A DNA stretch of 6,884 nucleotides from Oscillospiraceae bacterium (GCA_021199595.1 JAJQHT010000214.1:1-6884); one strand, 5' to 3'. Numbered from the stretch's first letter, positions 1 to 5,595 are shown. Numbers and translations: made by a program. Notes: generated from the letters alone by a model not told the origin.

Positions 1-342
1 GTCATACACCGCCGCGACGTTGTATTCAATCTCCGCCACGTGCAGATCTCTTTGGGAGAGGATAATTTCCATGCTCCCCTCGTCGCCGCTTTCATATTCC
101 TCCTCCGCCACGCGGAAGGAATCCCGGTTCACCACCGCGGCAGCCTGGGCTACATAGCCTTCCATTTTCCACTGAACGCCGCGTCCGCTGCTGGTGACAA
201 CGCTGTTGAGCTGGCGGCTCTCATCACTGAGCATTTCCGCGCGATACTGGTCATATACGGAGCGGAGTTGCAGCAGTCCCACAAACACCAGAACAGCAGC
301 CAGAAGGATACCGCCAAATATAAAAAGTTTCTTTCGATTCAT
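1..342 (-). CDS. Partial membrane-anchored protein, possible sensor (N-terminal 114 residues)
   Basis: The frame is open from an ATG at 342 down to the window edge, so only the first 114 codons are visible and the C-terminus lies outside. The ATG follows a TGAGGT ribosome site about 6 nt upstream. The protein begins MNRKK, then has a hydrophobic segment at about residues 6-25 (FIFGGILLAAVLVF in its core). A polar, Glu/Ser/Arg-rich region follows and is predicted to be outside the membrane. The short basic N-terminus, single membrane segment and soluble outer domain are the usual start of a histidine kinase, diguanylate cyclase or chemoreceptor. No catalytic domain is visible, so the family cannot be named. 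It is divergent from a response regulator gene, which makes a partner sensor kinase attractive but unproven. A plain membrane-anchored or secreted protein is the alternative. That the gene is real is fairly certain; its role is not. Confidence 0.75.
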   Translation of the reverse strand, partial: MNRKKLFIFGGILLAAVLVFVGLLQLRSVYDQYRAEMLSDESRQLNSVVTSSGRGVQWKMEGYVAQAAAVVNRDSFRVAEEEYESGDEGSMEIILSQRDLHVAEIEYNVAAVYD

Positions 343-353
343 GTGAAACCTCA

Positions 354-382
354 TTGAACTTTGGGAAAAAATAATGTATAAT
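354..382 (+). promoter_or_regulatory. Predicted sigma-70-type promoter for the response regulator
   Basis: TTGAAC (354-359) and a perfect TATAAT (377-382) are separated by 17 nt. Transcription would start near 389 and leave an untranslated leader of about 135 nt before the ATG at 524. The promoter lies just upstream of the leftward gene's start codon, inside that gene's predicted leader, so the two promoters face each other. Confidence 0.6.
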
Positions 383-394
383 AAATCGAACTAT

Positions 395-418
395 GTCATA
401 CGGTAGTCATGGTCGTCA
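395..418. promoter_or_regulatory. Candidate response-regulator operator: GTCAT direct repeat with 11-nt spacing
   Basis: GTCAT occurs at 395-399 and again at 406-410, exactly 11 nt apart, with a weaker GTCA at 415-418. OmpR/PhoB-family regulators typically bind tandem repeats with 11-bp spacing, on one face of the helix. The first copy in context (TGTCATA) resembles the enterobacterial Pho-box half-site. The element sits between the two facing promoters, beside a gene for a regulator of that family, so autoregulation is a reasonable guess. Two five-base repeats are weak evidence alone. Confidence 0.3.
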
Positions 419-435
419 AAATTCCATACATTACA

Positions 436-465
436 ATTTTAAAATATAGCACCGCATCTTGTCAA
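436..465 (-). promoter_or_regulatory. Predicted sigma-70-type promoter for the leftward membrane gene
   Basis: Read on the minus strand, TTGACA (460-465) is a perfect -35 box. After an 18-nt spacer comes TAAAAT (436-441), which matches five of six bases of the -10 consensus. Transcription would start near 429 and give a leader of about 87 nt before the ATG at 342. The element lies inside the 5' untranslated region of the opposing response regulator transcript. Confidence 0.55.
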
Positions 466-523
466 CCCAAAAACGCATTCACGCAAAAAAAGAAGAGCAG
501 AAGAAAATGAGGAGGAAAGCATC

Positions 524-1201
524 ATGCCGCCAAAAGCCCTAATCGTAGAGGACGACGCCGCCGTCCGCAACACACTTGATAAGGTACTCACCAGCAGCGG
601 AATCCAATCCGTCGCCGTTGCCTCCGGCCAGGAGGCTATCGACCAGGTCGCTGCGGAGAGCTTCGACGTCATCCTGCTGGACATAAACCTGGACGGTATG
701 GACGGATTCGAGGTCATCCGCCTGCTGCGGGAAAAGGGAAACCATATCCCCGTCATGGTGGTCAGCGGCCGCACAGAGGACGTCGATATGCTCTACAGCC
801 TGGAAATCGGCGCGGACGACTATATCACCAAGCCCTTCAACCCTGTCACCCTGGCCGCCAAGGTGAAGGCGCTGATTCGCCGCAGCCACACCACGGGCGT
901 GAACACACCCATCAAGGCCGGCCCCTTCCGCTTCGACAACGAGACGCTCAAGCTTTTCAAAAACGGGAAGGAGCTGCCCCTCTCCGCCAAGGAGAGCGCC
1001 ATCATGAAGCTGTTTCTGGATAACCCCAACCGCATCTTCTCCAAATCCTCCCTGTATGACCTCATATGGGGCAGCACCATGGTGGACGACAGCGCCATCG
1101 TTGTATACATCAACCGCCTTCGCAACAAGATTGAGGACGACCCGAGCCGTCCCCGCTATATCCAAACCGTCCGCGGCCTGGGCTATCGTTTTGTCCCCTG
1201 A
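524..1201 (+). CDS. OmpR/PhoB-family two-component response regulator
   Basis: A 225-residue protein with the standard two-domain layout: a receiver at about residues 1-120 and a winged-helix DNA-binding domain at about 130-225. The receiver has the acidic pair D10/D11, phospho-acceptor D53 in the LLDINLDGMDG stretch, S81 as the conserved Thr/Ser switch, and K103 in ITKPF. The C-terminal domain ends in the typical RYIQTVRGLGYRF wing, after the recognition-helix region VVYINRLRNKIE. It is expected to be cytoplasmic, phosphorylated by a membrane histidine kinase, and a transcription factor. A strong GAGGAGG (509-515) stands 8 nt before the ATG, so the start is secure. No kinase gene follows; the only sensor candidate in view is the divergent gene to its left. 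Targets cannot be read from the sequence. The liv operon is a neighbour but has its own promoter, so control of it would be an assumption. Confidence 0.95.
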   Translation: MPPKALIVEDDAAVRNTLDKVLTSSGIQSVAVASGQEAIDQVAAESFDVILLDINLDGMDGFEVIRLLREKGNHIPVMVVSGRTEDVDMLYSLEIGADDYITKPFNPVTLAAKVKALIRRSHTTGVNTPIKAGPFRFDNETLKLFKNGKELPLSAKESAIMKLFLDNPNRIFSKSSLYDLIWGSTMVDDSAIVVYINRLRNKIEDDPSRPRYIQTVRGLGYRFVP

Positions 1202-1220
1202 TACGGTTGGACACTTCACC

Positions 1221-1273
1221 AAAAAAGGAAGGCCCACCGATGGTGGGCCTTCACAAATGTCACAAACATTTTT
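1221..1273. terminator. Hairpin terminator region after the response regulator
   Basis: A perfect 11-bp stem, GAAGGCCCACC (1228-1238) with GGTGGGCCTTC (1242-1252), closes a 3-nt loop 26 nt after the regulator's stop codon. In the rightward direction no T-run follows directly. A weak second stem (AAATGT 1255-1260 with ACATTT 1266-1271) overlaps a five-T run at 1269-1273. In the leftward direction the same main stem is followed at once by CTTTTTT (1227 down to 1221), the classic intrinsic form. It may therefore work best against antisense transcription entering the regulator gene. Confidence 0.65.
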
Positions 1274-1281
1274 CCCGCATA

Positions 1282-1310
1282 TTGACATTCGCCCCGTAAG
1301 AAACTATATT
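1282..1310 (+). promoter_or_regulatory. Strong predicted sigma-70-type promoter for the liv operon
   Basis: TTGACA (1282-1287, perfect) and TATATT (1305-1310, five of six) are separated by an optimal 17-nt spacer. Transcription would begin near 1317 and leave about 195 nt of leader before the preferred livJ start at 1513. It is the strongest promoter-like match in the gene-free stretch upstream of the operon. Confidence 0.7.
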
Positions 1311-1335
1311 AAATAAAAAGTAATAAGCTAAATTA

Positions 1336-1369
1336 GAATGTTGAATATTATAATAATTTATTAACATTC
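1336..1369 (+). promoter_or_regulatory. Inverted repeat GAATGTT/AACATTC in the liv leader
   Basis: GAATGTT (1336-1342) and AACATTC (1363-1369) are exact reverse complements, separated by 20 AT-rich bases. The left arm contains the mini-ORF start codon and the right arm overlaps its stop. As DNA it could be a dyad operator just downstream of the transcription start. As RNA it would be a weak, AU-rich stem. Confidence 0.35.
1338..1364 (+). CDS. Possible leader mini-ORF, MLNIIIIY, ahead of the liv operon
   Basis: About 21 nt after the predicted transcription start, an ATG opens a frame of eight codons reading MLNIIIIY and then TAA. It has four consecutive Ile codons (ATT ATA ATA ATT) and one Leu. 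Ile is an expected substrate of the importer encoded downstream, so this looks like a leader peptide sensing Ile-tRNA charging. Against it: no clear ribosome site precedes the ATG, and AT-rich DNA readily encodes Ile, Asn and Tyr by chance. No downstream intrinsic terminator was found that would complete a classical attenuator. Confidence 0.25.
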   Translation: MLNIIIIY

Positions 1370-1442
1370 CTTTCCCTGCCCTCCCCGTTTTTTACTGGAC
1401 GCTTTAGGGCTTTCATTTTGTATTTCAGCCGCTCTCCGTCAG

Positions 1443-1462
1443 TGGGACGCTGTCTCGTCCCA
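1443..1462 (+). promoter_or_regulatory. Leader hairpin upstream of livJ
   Basis: TGGGACG (1443-1449) pairs with CGTCCCA (1456-1462) around a 6-nt loop, and a G-U pair can extend it. No T-run follows, so it is not an intrinsic terminator. A second GGACGC copy at 1397-1402 can also pair with CGTCC (1456-1460), giving an alternative, longer-range fold. The stem ends about 33 nt before the livJ ribosome site, so it does not directly block it. Confidence 0.4.
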
Positions 1463-1495
1463 TCCCGGATATACGGCAGGAAATAAAATTTATGG

Positions 1496-1502
1496 AAAGA
1501 GG
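1496..1502 (+). promoter_or_regulatory. Ribosome binding site deciding the livJ start
   Basis: AAAGAGG stands 10 nt before the ATG at 1513. This favours 1513 over the in-frame ATG at 1492, which would add seven residues (MERGITP) before the signal peptide and has only AGG (1478-1480) at a looser 11-nt spacing. A third ATG at 1522 is 19 nt from the site and less likely. Confidence 0.65.
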
Positions 1503-1512
1503 TATAACTCCA

Positions 1513-2775
1513 ATGAACAGCATGAAAAAGATCATGGCTCTTCTTCTTGTTCTGGTTTTCATGGTAGGCGTGTTTGCCGGCTGCTCCAGCAGCTCTGACA
1601 GCTCCTCCACCACCGAGAGCGAGACCACCACTGAGACCGAAGAGACCGAAGAGGCTGCCGAGACCGAGGAGACCGCCGACGTCGGCGAAATCGTCATCGG
1701 CTGGCTTGGCCCCCAGACCGGCAATGTGGCCCAGTACGGCCTGGCCGTGATGAACGGTGTTGACCTGTATGTCGAGCAGCTCAACGCTGCCGGCGGCATC
1801 AATGGCAAGACTGTCCGCGTCGTGTATTACGACGAGGAGGGCGACACCACCAAGGCCATCACCGGCTATAACTACCTGCTTGACCAGGGCGCTGTCGCCA
1901 TCATCGGCGACGTGACCACCGCCCCCTGCACCGCCGTTGTGGTGGAGAGCCAGGCGGACAACACCCCGATGATCACCGCTTCCGCCACAGCTACCTCCAT
2001 CACCTATGATGAGGAGTCCGACACGGTCTACAGCAATATGTTCCGCTCCTGCTTCATCGACCCCTTCCAGGGCACCACGATGGCGGACTTCGCCGCTGAG
2101 GAGCTGGGCGCCACCACCGCTGCCGTTCTGTATGACAACGGCGACACCTACTCCACCGGCGTTTATGAGTACTTTGTAGCTGAGTGCGAGGCCCTTGGCA
2201 TTGAGATCGTCGCTGACGAGAGCTATGCCTCCGGCTCTGTGGACTTCTCCAGCCAGCTTGCCAACATCGCCGCTGCCGATCCTGACGTTATCTTCCTGCC
2301 CGTCTATTACAACGACGTAGCTCTGATCGTGACCCAGGCCGCCAGCGCCGGCATCACTGCCACCTATCTGGGCGTGGACGGCTGGTCCTCCACCGTGGAC
2401 ACCATCGACGATCCCACTCTCCTCAACGGCGCTTATTACTGCTCCGGCTACTCCGCAGAGGACACCTCTGAGCTGGTGCAGCAGTTCCTGGCCGACTACG
2501 AGGCCGAGTACGGCGAGGTTCCTGGTATGTTCGCAGCCCAGGGCTATGACGCCGCCTGGATTCTGTGCGACGCCATTGCCGTCGCGGAGGCTGACGGCGT
2601 AGAGTACGGCACTGCCGAGTATTCTCAGGCCATTATCGATGCCATGTCCGCTACGGACAGCGACTATGTCACTGGCCACGTCACCTATGACGAATACAAC
2701 AACCCGCAGAAGACCGCCGCTATCATCACCTTTACTGATGGCACTGAGTCTTTCTGGGGCAGCTATGGCGGCTGA
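1513..2775 (+). CDS. livJ: Branched-chain amino acid ABC importer, solute-binding lipoprotein
   Basis: A 420-residue extracellular receptor of the type-I periplasmic-binding fold (LivJ/LivK family), which captures the ligand and delivers it to the LivH/LivM channel. The signal peptide has MNSMKK then a hydrophobic core. The lipobox FAGC ends at Cys24, the expected lipid anchor in a Gram-positive cell. Residues 25-57 are a Ser/Thr/Glu linker of about 33 residues. The binding fold starts near 59 with EIVIGWLGPQTGNVAQYG, and has AAGGING near 85-91, ITASATATSIT as the ligand-loop region, and VDGWSS in the second lobe. It is longer than the mature Gram-negative proteins mainly because of the linker. 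It is first in the operon, and a GC-only hairpin separates it from livH. Leu/Ile/Val is the family assignment; other amino acids or small amides bind relatives, so exact ligand is uncertain. The start at 1513 was chosen for its ribosome site. Confidence 0.93.
   Translation: MNSMKKIMALLLVLVFMVGVFAGCSSSSDSSSTTESETTTETEETEEAAETEETADVGEIVIGWLGPQTGNVAQYGLAVMNGVDLYVEQLNAAGGINGKTVRVVYYDEEGDTTKAITGYNYLLDQGAVAIIGDVTTAPCTAVVVESQADNTPMITASATATSITYDEESDTVYSNMFRSCFIDPFQGTTMADFAAEELGATTAAVLYDNGDTYSTGVYEYFVAECEALGIEIVADESYASGSVDFSSQLANIAAADPDVIFLPVYYNDVALIVTQAASAGITATYLGVDGWSSTVDTIDDPTLLNGAYYCSGYSAEDTSELVQQFLADYEAEYGEVPGMFAAQGYDAAWILCDAIAVAEADGVEYGTAEYSQAIIDAMSATDSDYVTGHVTYDEYNNPQKTAAIITFTDGTESFWGSYGG
1585..1683 (+). 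repeat. Low-complexity acidic linker-coding segment in livJ
   Basis: After the lipidated Cys, codons 25-57 use almost only Ser, Thr, Glu and Ala. The pattern starts with a run of Ser and moves to repeated TEET/AETEE units. At DNA level GAGACC(G/C/A) recurs between about 1619 and 1674, a degenerate short tandem repeat that could vary in length by slippage. It probably spaces the binding domain from the membrane through the cell wall. Confidence 0.7.
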
Positions 2776-2794
2776 TATTTAACCGCATCCATGT

Positions 2795-2819
2795 CCGGCC
2801 GGGCTTTACTCCCGGCCGG
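2795..2819 (+). terminator. GC-only hairpin between livJ and livH (attenuator or mRNA-stabilising stem)
   Basis: CCGGCCGGG (2795-2803) pairs perfectly with CCCGGCCGG (2811-2819) around a 7-nt loop, 19 nt after the livJ stop. The following sequence (TATTGGTATTTATAG) is T-rich but not a real T-run. The stem probably acts as a partial terminator or protects the upstream livJ message from 3' decay, giving more binding protein than membrane subunits. Confidence 0.6.
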
Positions 2820-2838
2820 TATTGGTATTTATAGAAAC

Positions 2839-2846
2839 AGAGGTGA
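2839..2846 (+). promoter_or_regulatory. Ribosome binding site deciding the livH start
   Basis: AGAGGTGA ends 5 nt before the ATG at 2852. It supports this ATG over the upstream in-frame TTG at 2822, which lies almost inside the preceding hairpin and has no ribosome site. The resulting N-terminus, MIIFQHLLNGL, is typical of LivH. Confidence 0.75.
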
Positions 2847-2851
2847 ACTCC

Positions 2852-3730
2852 ATGATCATATTTCAGCATCTGCTCAACGGCCTGCGTCTGGGAAGCATTT
2901 ATGCGCTGATTGCCTTGGGCTACAGCATGGTCTACGGCATTATCAAGCTATTAAACTTCGCCCATGGCGACATCATCATGGTCGGCGGCTACATAGCGCT
3001 GCTCCTGATAGGTGCGCAGGTCTCACCCGTCATTGCCATCCTTCTTTCCATCCTTGGCTGCATGATTCTTGCCTGTGTCATTGAGAAGGTCGCCTACAAG
3101 CCCCTGCGCTCTGCTCCTCGTCTGAGCCTGCTCATCACGGCCATAGGCGTCTCCTATCTGCTGGAGAATCTGGCCCAACTCATCTGGGGCGCAGATCCCA
3201 GGAGCTTCCCCAGCTCCAAGATAATTGCAAACGTCAACTTTTCCCTGGGCGGTGTGACTGTCTCCCTGACCACCATCGTCACCATTGTGGTGGCCGTAAT
3301 CTCCATGGTCATTCTGAATCTACTGGTGCAGAAAACAAAAATGGGCAAGGCCATGCGTGCCGTATCCGAAGATACAGGCGCGGCGCAGCTTATGGGCATT
3401 AACGTCAACCGCACCATTAACTATACTTTCGCTATTGGCGCAGCTCTGGCCGGTATCGGCGCAATCCTCTATTGCTGCTCTGTTCCCCAAGTGAAGCCCA
3501 CCACCGGCTATCTGCTTGGCATCAAAGCCTTCGTCGCCGCCGTTCTGGGCGGCATTGGTTCCATCCCTGGCGCTATGCTGGGCGGCTTTGCCATCGGCAT
3601 GGCGGAGGTCATCGTGAACGCCGTGGGACTTTCCAGCTGGACAGACGCAGTCGTCTATCTCGTTCTCATTGTGGTTCTGCTTGTGAAGCCTACCGGCTTT
3701 ATGGGCCGCTCCATGAATGAGAAAGTTTAA
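2852..3730 (+). CDS. livH: Branched-chain amino acid ABC importer permease LivH
   Basis: A 292-residue integral membrane protein and one of the two channel-forming subunits, close in length to the roughly 300 residues usual for LivH. The N-terminal block YALIALGYSMVYGIIKLLNF with following AHGD (residues 17-40) is a family hallmark. Several more hydrophobic segments follow, at about 42-75, 95-112, 138-158, 190-210, 222-260 and 265-280. The loop GKAMRAVSEDTGAAQLMGIN (165-184) corresponds to the EAA-like cytoplasmic coupling helix that contacts an ATPase. The C-terminal VKPTGFMGR is also typical. It follows livJ after a 76-nt gap holding the GC-only hairpin and its own ribosome site, and is followed 13 nt later by livM. 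An identical gene order occurs in urea/amide (urt) importers, but the ATPase sequences here look like LivG/LivF. Confidence 0.93.
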   Translation: MIIFQHLLNGLRLGSIYALIALGYSMVYGIIKLLNFAHGDIIMVGGYIALLLIGAQVSPVIAILLSILGCMILACVIEKVAYKPLRSAPRLSLLITAIGVSYLLENLAQLIWGADPRSFPSSKIIANVNFSLGGVTVSLTTIVTIVVAVISMVILNLLVQKTKMGKAMRAVSEDTGAAQLMGINVNRTINYTFAIGAALAGIGAILYCCSVPQVKPTTGYLLGIKAFVAAVLGGIGSIPGAMLGGFAIGMAEVIVNAVGLSSWTDAVVYLVLIVVLLVKPTGFMGRSMNEKV

Positions 3731-3736
3731 GGGAGG
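3731..3736 (+). promoter_or_regulatory. Ribosome binding site deciding the livM start
   Basis: GGGAGG starts immediately after the livH stop codon and stands 7 nt before the ATG at 3744. It rules against the in-frame ATG at 3717, which overlaps the end of livH and has no comparable site upstream. Confidence 0.8.
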
Positions 3737-3743
3737 CGCAATC

Positions 3744-4763
3744 ATGAAACACGAACGCACAATCCCGACGCCGATAAAGTACCTTATTAACACTGTCCTG
3801 ACCGTGGTGATTCTGGCAGGCGGCACGGCGCTGATGAACGCCGGAGCCTTCAACCGGGCCACTACCGCCATTATTCAGCAGATCGGCATCTACATTATTC
3901 TGGCCGTCAGCCTGAACATGGTGGTCGGCTATCTGGGCCAGCTTCCTCTGGGCCACTCCGGATTTATGGCCGTGGGTGCATACGCAGGAGCGCTGTTCTG
4001 GAAGGCCACGCAGAGCGTCATGCCGAGCTTTCTGACCATCCTGCTAGGCCTTATCGTGGCCGGACTTGCCGCCGCTCTTTTTGGCGTTATCATCGGCATC
4101 CCCGCCCTGCGCTTAAAGGGCGACTATCTGGCTATTATCACACTTGGCTTTAGTGAGATCATCCGTATCTGCATCATAAACCTGCCAAACATCACCGGCG
4201 GCACGCCGGGTCTGCTGAACATCCCCAAGTATTCCGGGTTCTTTGTGGTGTTCGCCTCCGTGGCCGTCACCTGCTATGTGATACACACCATCATGCACTC
4301 CCGGCACGGGCGGGCCATCCTCTCCATCCGGGACAACGAGATTGCCGCCGACGCCTGCGGCATCAACCTGACCTACTATAAGGTCTTCACCTTCGCGGTG
4401 TCCGCCTTCTTTGCCGGTGTGGCCGGGGCGCTTTATGCGGGGTACCAGGGCAGCCTGTTCCCCAAGAGCTTCGACTTCATGGCCTCCATCAACATCCTGG
4501 TTATGGTGGTGCTGGGCGGCATGGGCAGTATGCTCGGCTCCGCCGTGGCGGCTACCGTGCTGACCGCCCTGCCTCTGGTCATGCAGAGCCTGAGCGAGTA
4601 CCGCATGGTGATCTATTCCTTGCTGCTTATCATCGTGATGATATTCAAGCCCTCCGGCCTGATGGGGCAGTATGACTTCTCCTTCACCGGCATCATTGAA
4701 AACATCATGAACGGCAGACTATTCAGACGAAAGAAAAAAGCGGGAGGTACGAAAAATGAATGA
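3744..4763 (+). CDS. livM: Branched-chain amino acid ABC importer permease LivM
   Basis: A 339-residue membrane protein, the partner permease of LivH. The first hydrophobic segment spans about residues 13-31. The conserved block IYIILAVSLNMVVGYLGQLP (49-68) followed by LGHSGFMAVGAY (69-80) is diagnostic of LivM. LRLKGDYLAIITLGFSEIIR (122-141) is another family signature. The cytoplasmic coupling loop GRAILSIRDNEIAADACGIN (189-208) has the EAA-like pattern. Further membrane segments run through about 215-235, 248-285 and 287-303. The C-terminus from 327 is very basic (RLFRRKKKAGG), consistent with a cytoplasmic tail. It lacks the long N-terminal extension of some Gram-negative LivM proteins. 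The stop codon overlaps livG by 8 nt, which suggests translational coupling and equimolar synthesis with the ATPase. Confidence 0.93.
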   Translation: MKHERTIPTPIKYLINTVLTVVILAGGTALMNAGAFNRATTAIIQQIGIYIILAVSLNMVVGYLGQLPLGHSGFMAVGAYAGALFWKATQSVMPSFLTILLGLIVAGLAAALFGVIIGIPALRLKGDYLAIITLGFSEIIRICIINLPNITGGTPGLLNIPKYSGFFVVFASVAVTCYVIHTIMHSRHGRAILSIRDNEIAADACGINLTYYKVFTFAVSAFFAGVAGALYAGYQGSLFPKSFDFMASINILVMVVLGGMGSMLGSAVAATVLTALPLVMQSLSEYRMVIYSLLLIIVMIFKPSGLMGQYDFSFTGIIENIMNGRLFRRKKKAGGTKNE

Positions 4764-5595
4764 GCAGCCAAAGCTGACCCCTGTCCCCTCCAATGCTTTC
4801 ATTCCCCCGCGGGACATTGACAAATCCCCTATCCTGGAATGCCATCACCTTGGCATCGACTTCGGCGGCCTGGTGGCGGTGGACGATTTTAACCTGACCA
4901 TTGGCCGCACGGAGATTGCGGGTCTTATCGGCCCCAACGGCGCGGGCAAGACCACAGTGTTTAATATGCTGACGAACGTCTATACCCCCACCCGCGGCAC
5001 CATCCTGCTGGACGGCAAGGAGACCCGCGGCCTCAAAACCAACCAGGTCTGCAAGCGCGGCATCGCCCGCACCTTCCAGAACATCCGCCTGTTCAATGAC
5101 ATGACCGTTATCAACAACGTCCTGGTGGGTCTGAGCAATGAAATGAACTATAACGTGGCCGCAAGCATCCTGCGTCTGCCAAGCTACTGGAAGGCCGAGC
5201 GGGTCGCCCGCGAGCGGGCCATGGAGCTTCTGAGCATCTTCGGCATGGAGGATGTTGCCGACGTAAAGGCCGGCGCCCTCCCCTACGGCGCACAGCGCCG
5301 CCTGGAAATTCTCCGCGCACTGGCTACAAACCCCAGCCTGCTTCTGCTGGATGAGCCTGCCGCCGGCATGAACCCCTCAGAAACCGAGGATCTGATGGCA
5401 AACATCCGCAAGATTCGGGATATGTTCCATATCGCCGTGCTCCTGATTGAGCATGACATGAACCTGGTCATGGGCATCTGCGAGGGCATTTGCGTATTGA
5501 ACTACGGCAAGATTATCGCGAAGGGCGTGCCGGAGGAGATAAAAAATGACCCCGTGGTCATCGAGGCATATCTTGGCAAGAGGGGGGCGAAGTAA
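4756..5595 (+). CDS. livG: Branched-chain amino acid ABC importer ATPase LivG
   Basis: A 279-residue ABC ATPase, one of the two nucleotide-binding subunits on the cytoplasmic face of LivH/LivM. Motifs in order: Walker A GPNGAGKTT (59-67), Q-loop RTFQNIRLF (Q108), signature LPYGAQRRLEI (175-185), Walker B LLLLDEP (195-201), and H-loop IEHDM (H233). The region before the signature carries the LivG-type insert with VLVGL and the following about 30 residues. The signature has PYGAQ in place of the textbook SGGQ; variants of this kind are common in LivG, so it is probably functional. A polar N-terminal extension of about 25 residues precedes the catalytic fold. The ATG lies 8 nt after GGGAGG (4742-4747) and overlaps the end of livM. 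The C-terminus includes the LivG-typical GVPEEIKNDPVVIEAYLG. Confidence 0.95.
   Translation: MNEQPKLTPVPSNAFIPPRDIDKSPILECHHLGIDFGGLVAVDDFNLTIGRTEIAGLIGPNGAGKTTVFNMLTNVYTPTRGTILLDGKETRGLKTNQVCKRGIARTFQNIRLFNDMTVINNVLVGLSNEMNYNVAASILRLPSYWKAERVARERAMELLSIFGMEDVADVKAGALPYGAQRRLEILRALATNPSLLLLDEPAAGMNPSETEDLMANIRKIRDMFHIAVLLIEHDMNLVMGICEGICVLNYGKIIAKGVPEEIKNDPVVIEAYLGKRGAK
5578..5587 (+). promoter_or_regulatory. Ribosome binding site supporting a GTG start for livF
   Basis: The purine run AAGAGGGGGG sits inside the last codons of livG, 9 nt before GTG at 5597. The in-frame ATG at 5546 would add 17 residues encoded wholly inside livG and unlike any LivF N-terminus. Starting at GTG gives MLKVENINVFYG, which matches the family start. 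Confidence 0.75.

Noticed and set aside
1257..1288. ATGTCA at 1257-1262 and its reverse complement at 1283-1288, shared with the GTCAT repeat region near 393, suggesting the regulator also binds the liv promoter
   Set aside because: A given six-mer is expected about three times on both strands of a window this size. The 11-nt direct repeat spacing is absent here, so the link is not supported.
1388..1393. Six-T run in the liv leader as an attenuator terminator
   Set aside because: The preceding bases are a pyrimidine tract with no complementary purine-rich arm upstream, so no stem can form before the T-run.
1348..2679. A very long open frame (about 440 codons) on the minus strand opposite livJ, and similar antisense frames opposite the regulator, livF and others
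   Set aside because: They arise from the strong G/C third-position bias of the real genes. Their translations are low-complexity Gly/Val/His-rich, match no recognised motif, and lack ribosome sites.
5278..5310. LivG signature reads PYGAQ rather than SGGQ
   Set aside because: LivG proteins commonly have a YG-type signature followed by QRRLEI, and all other motifs are intact, so it is expected to be active.
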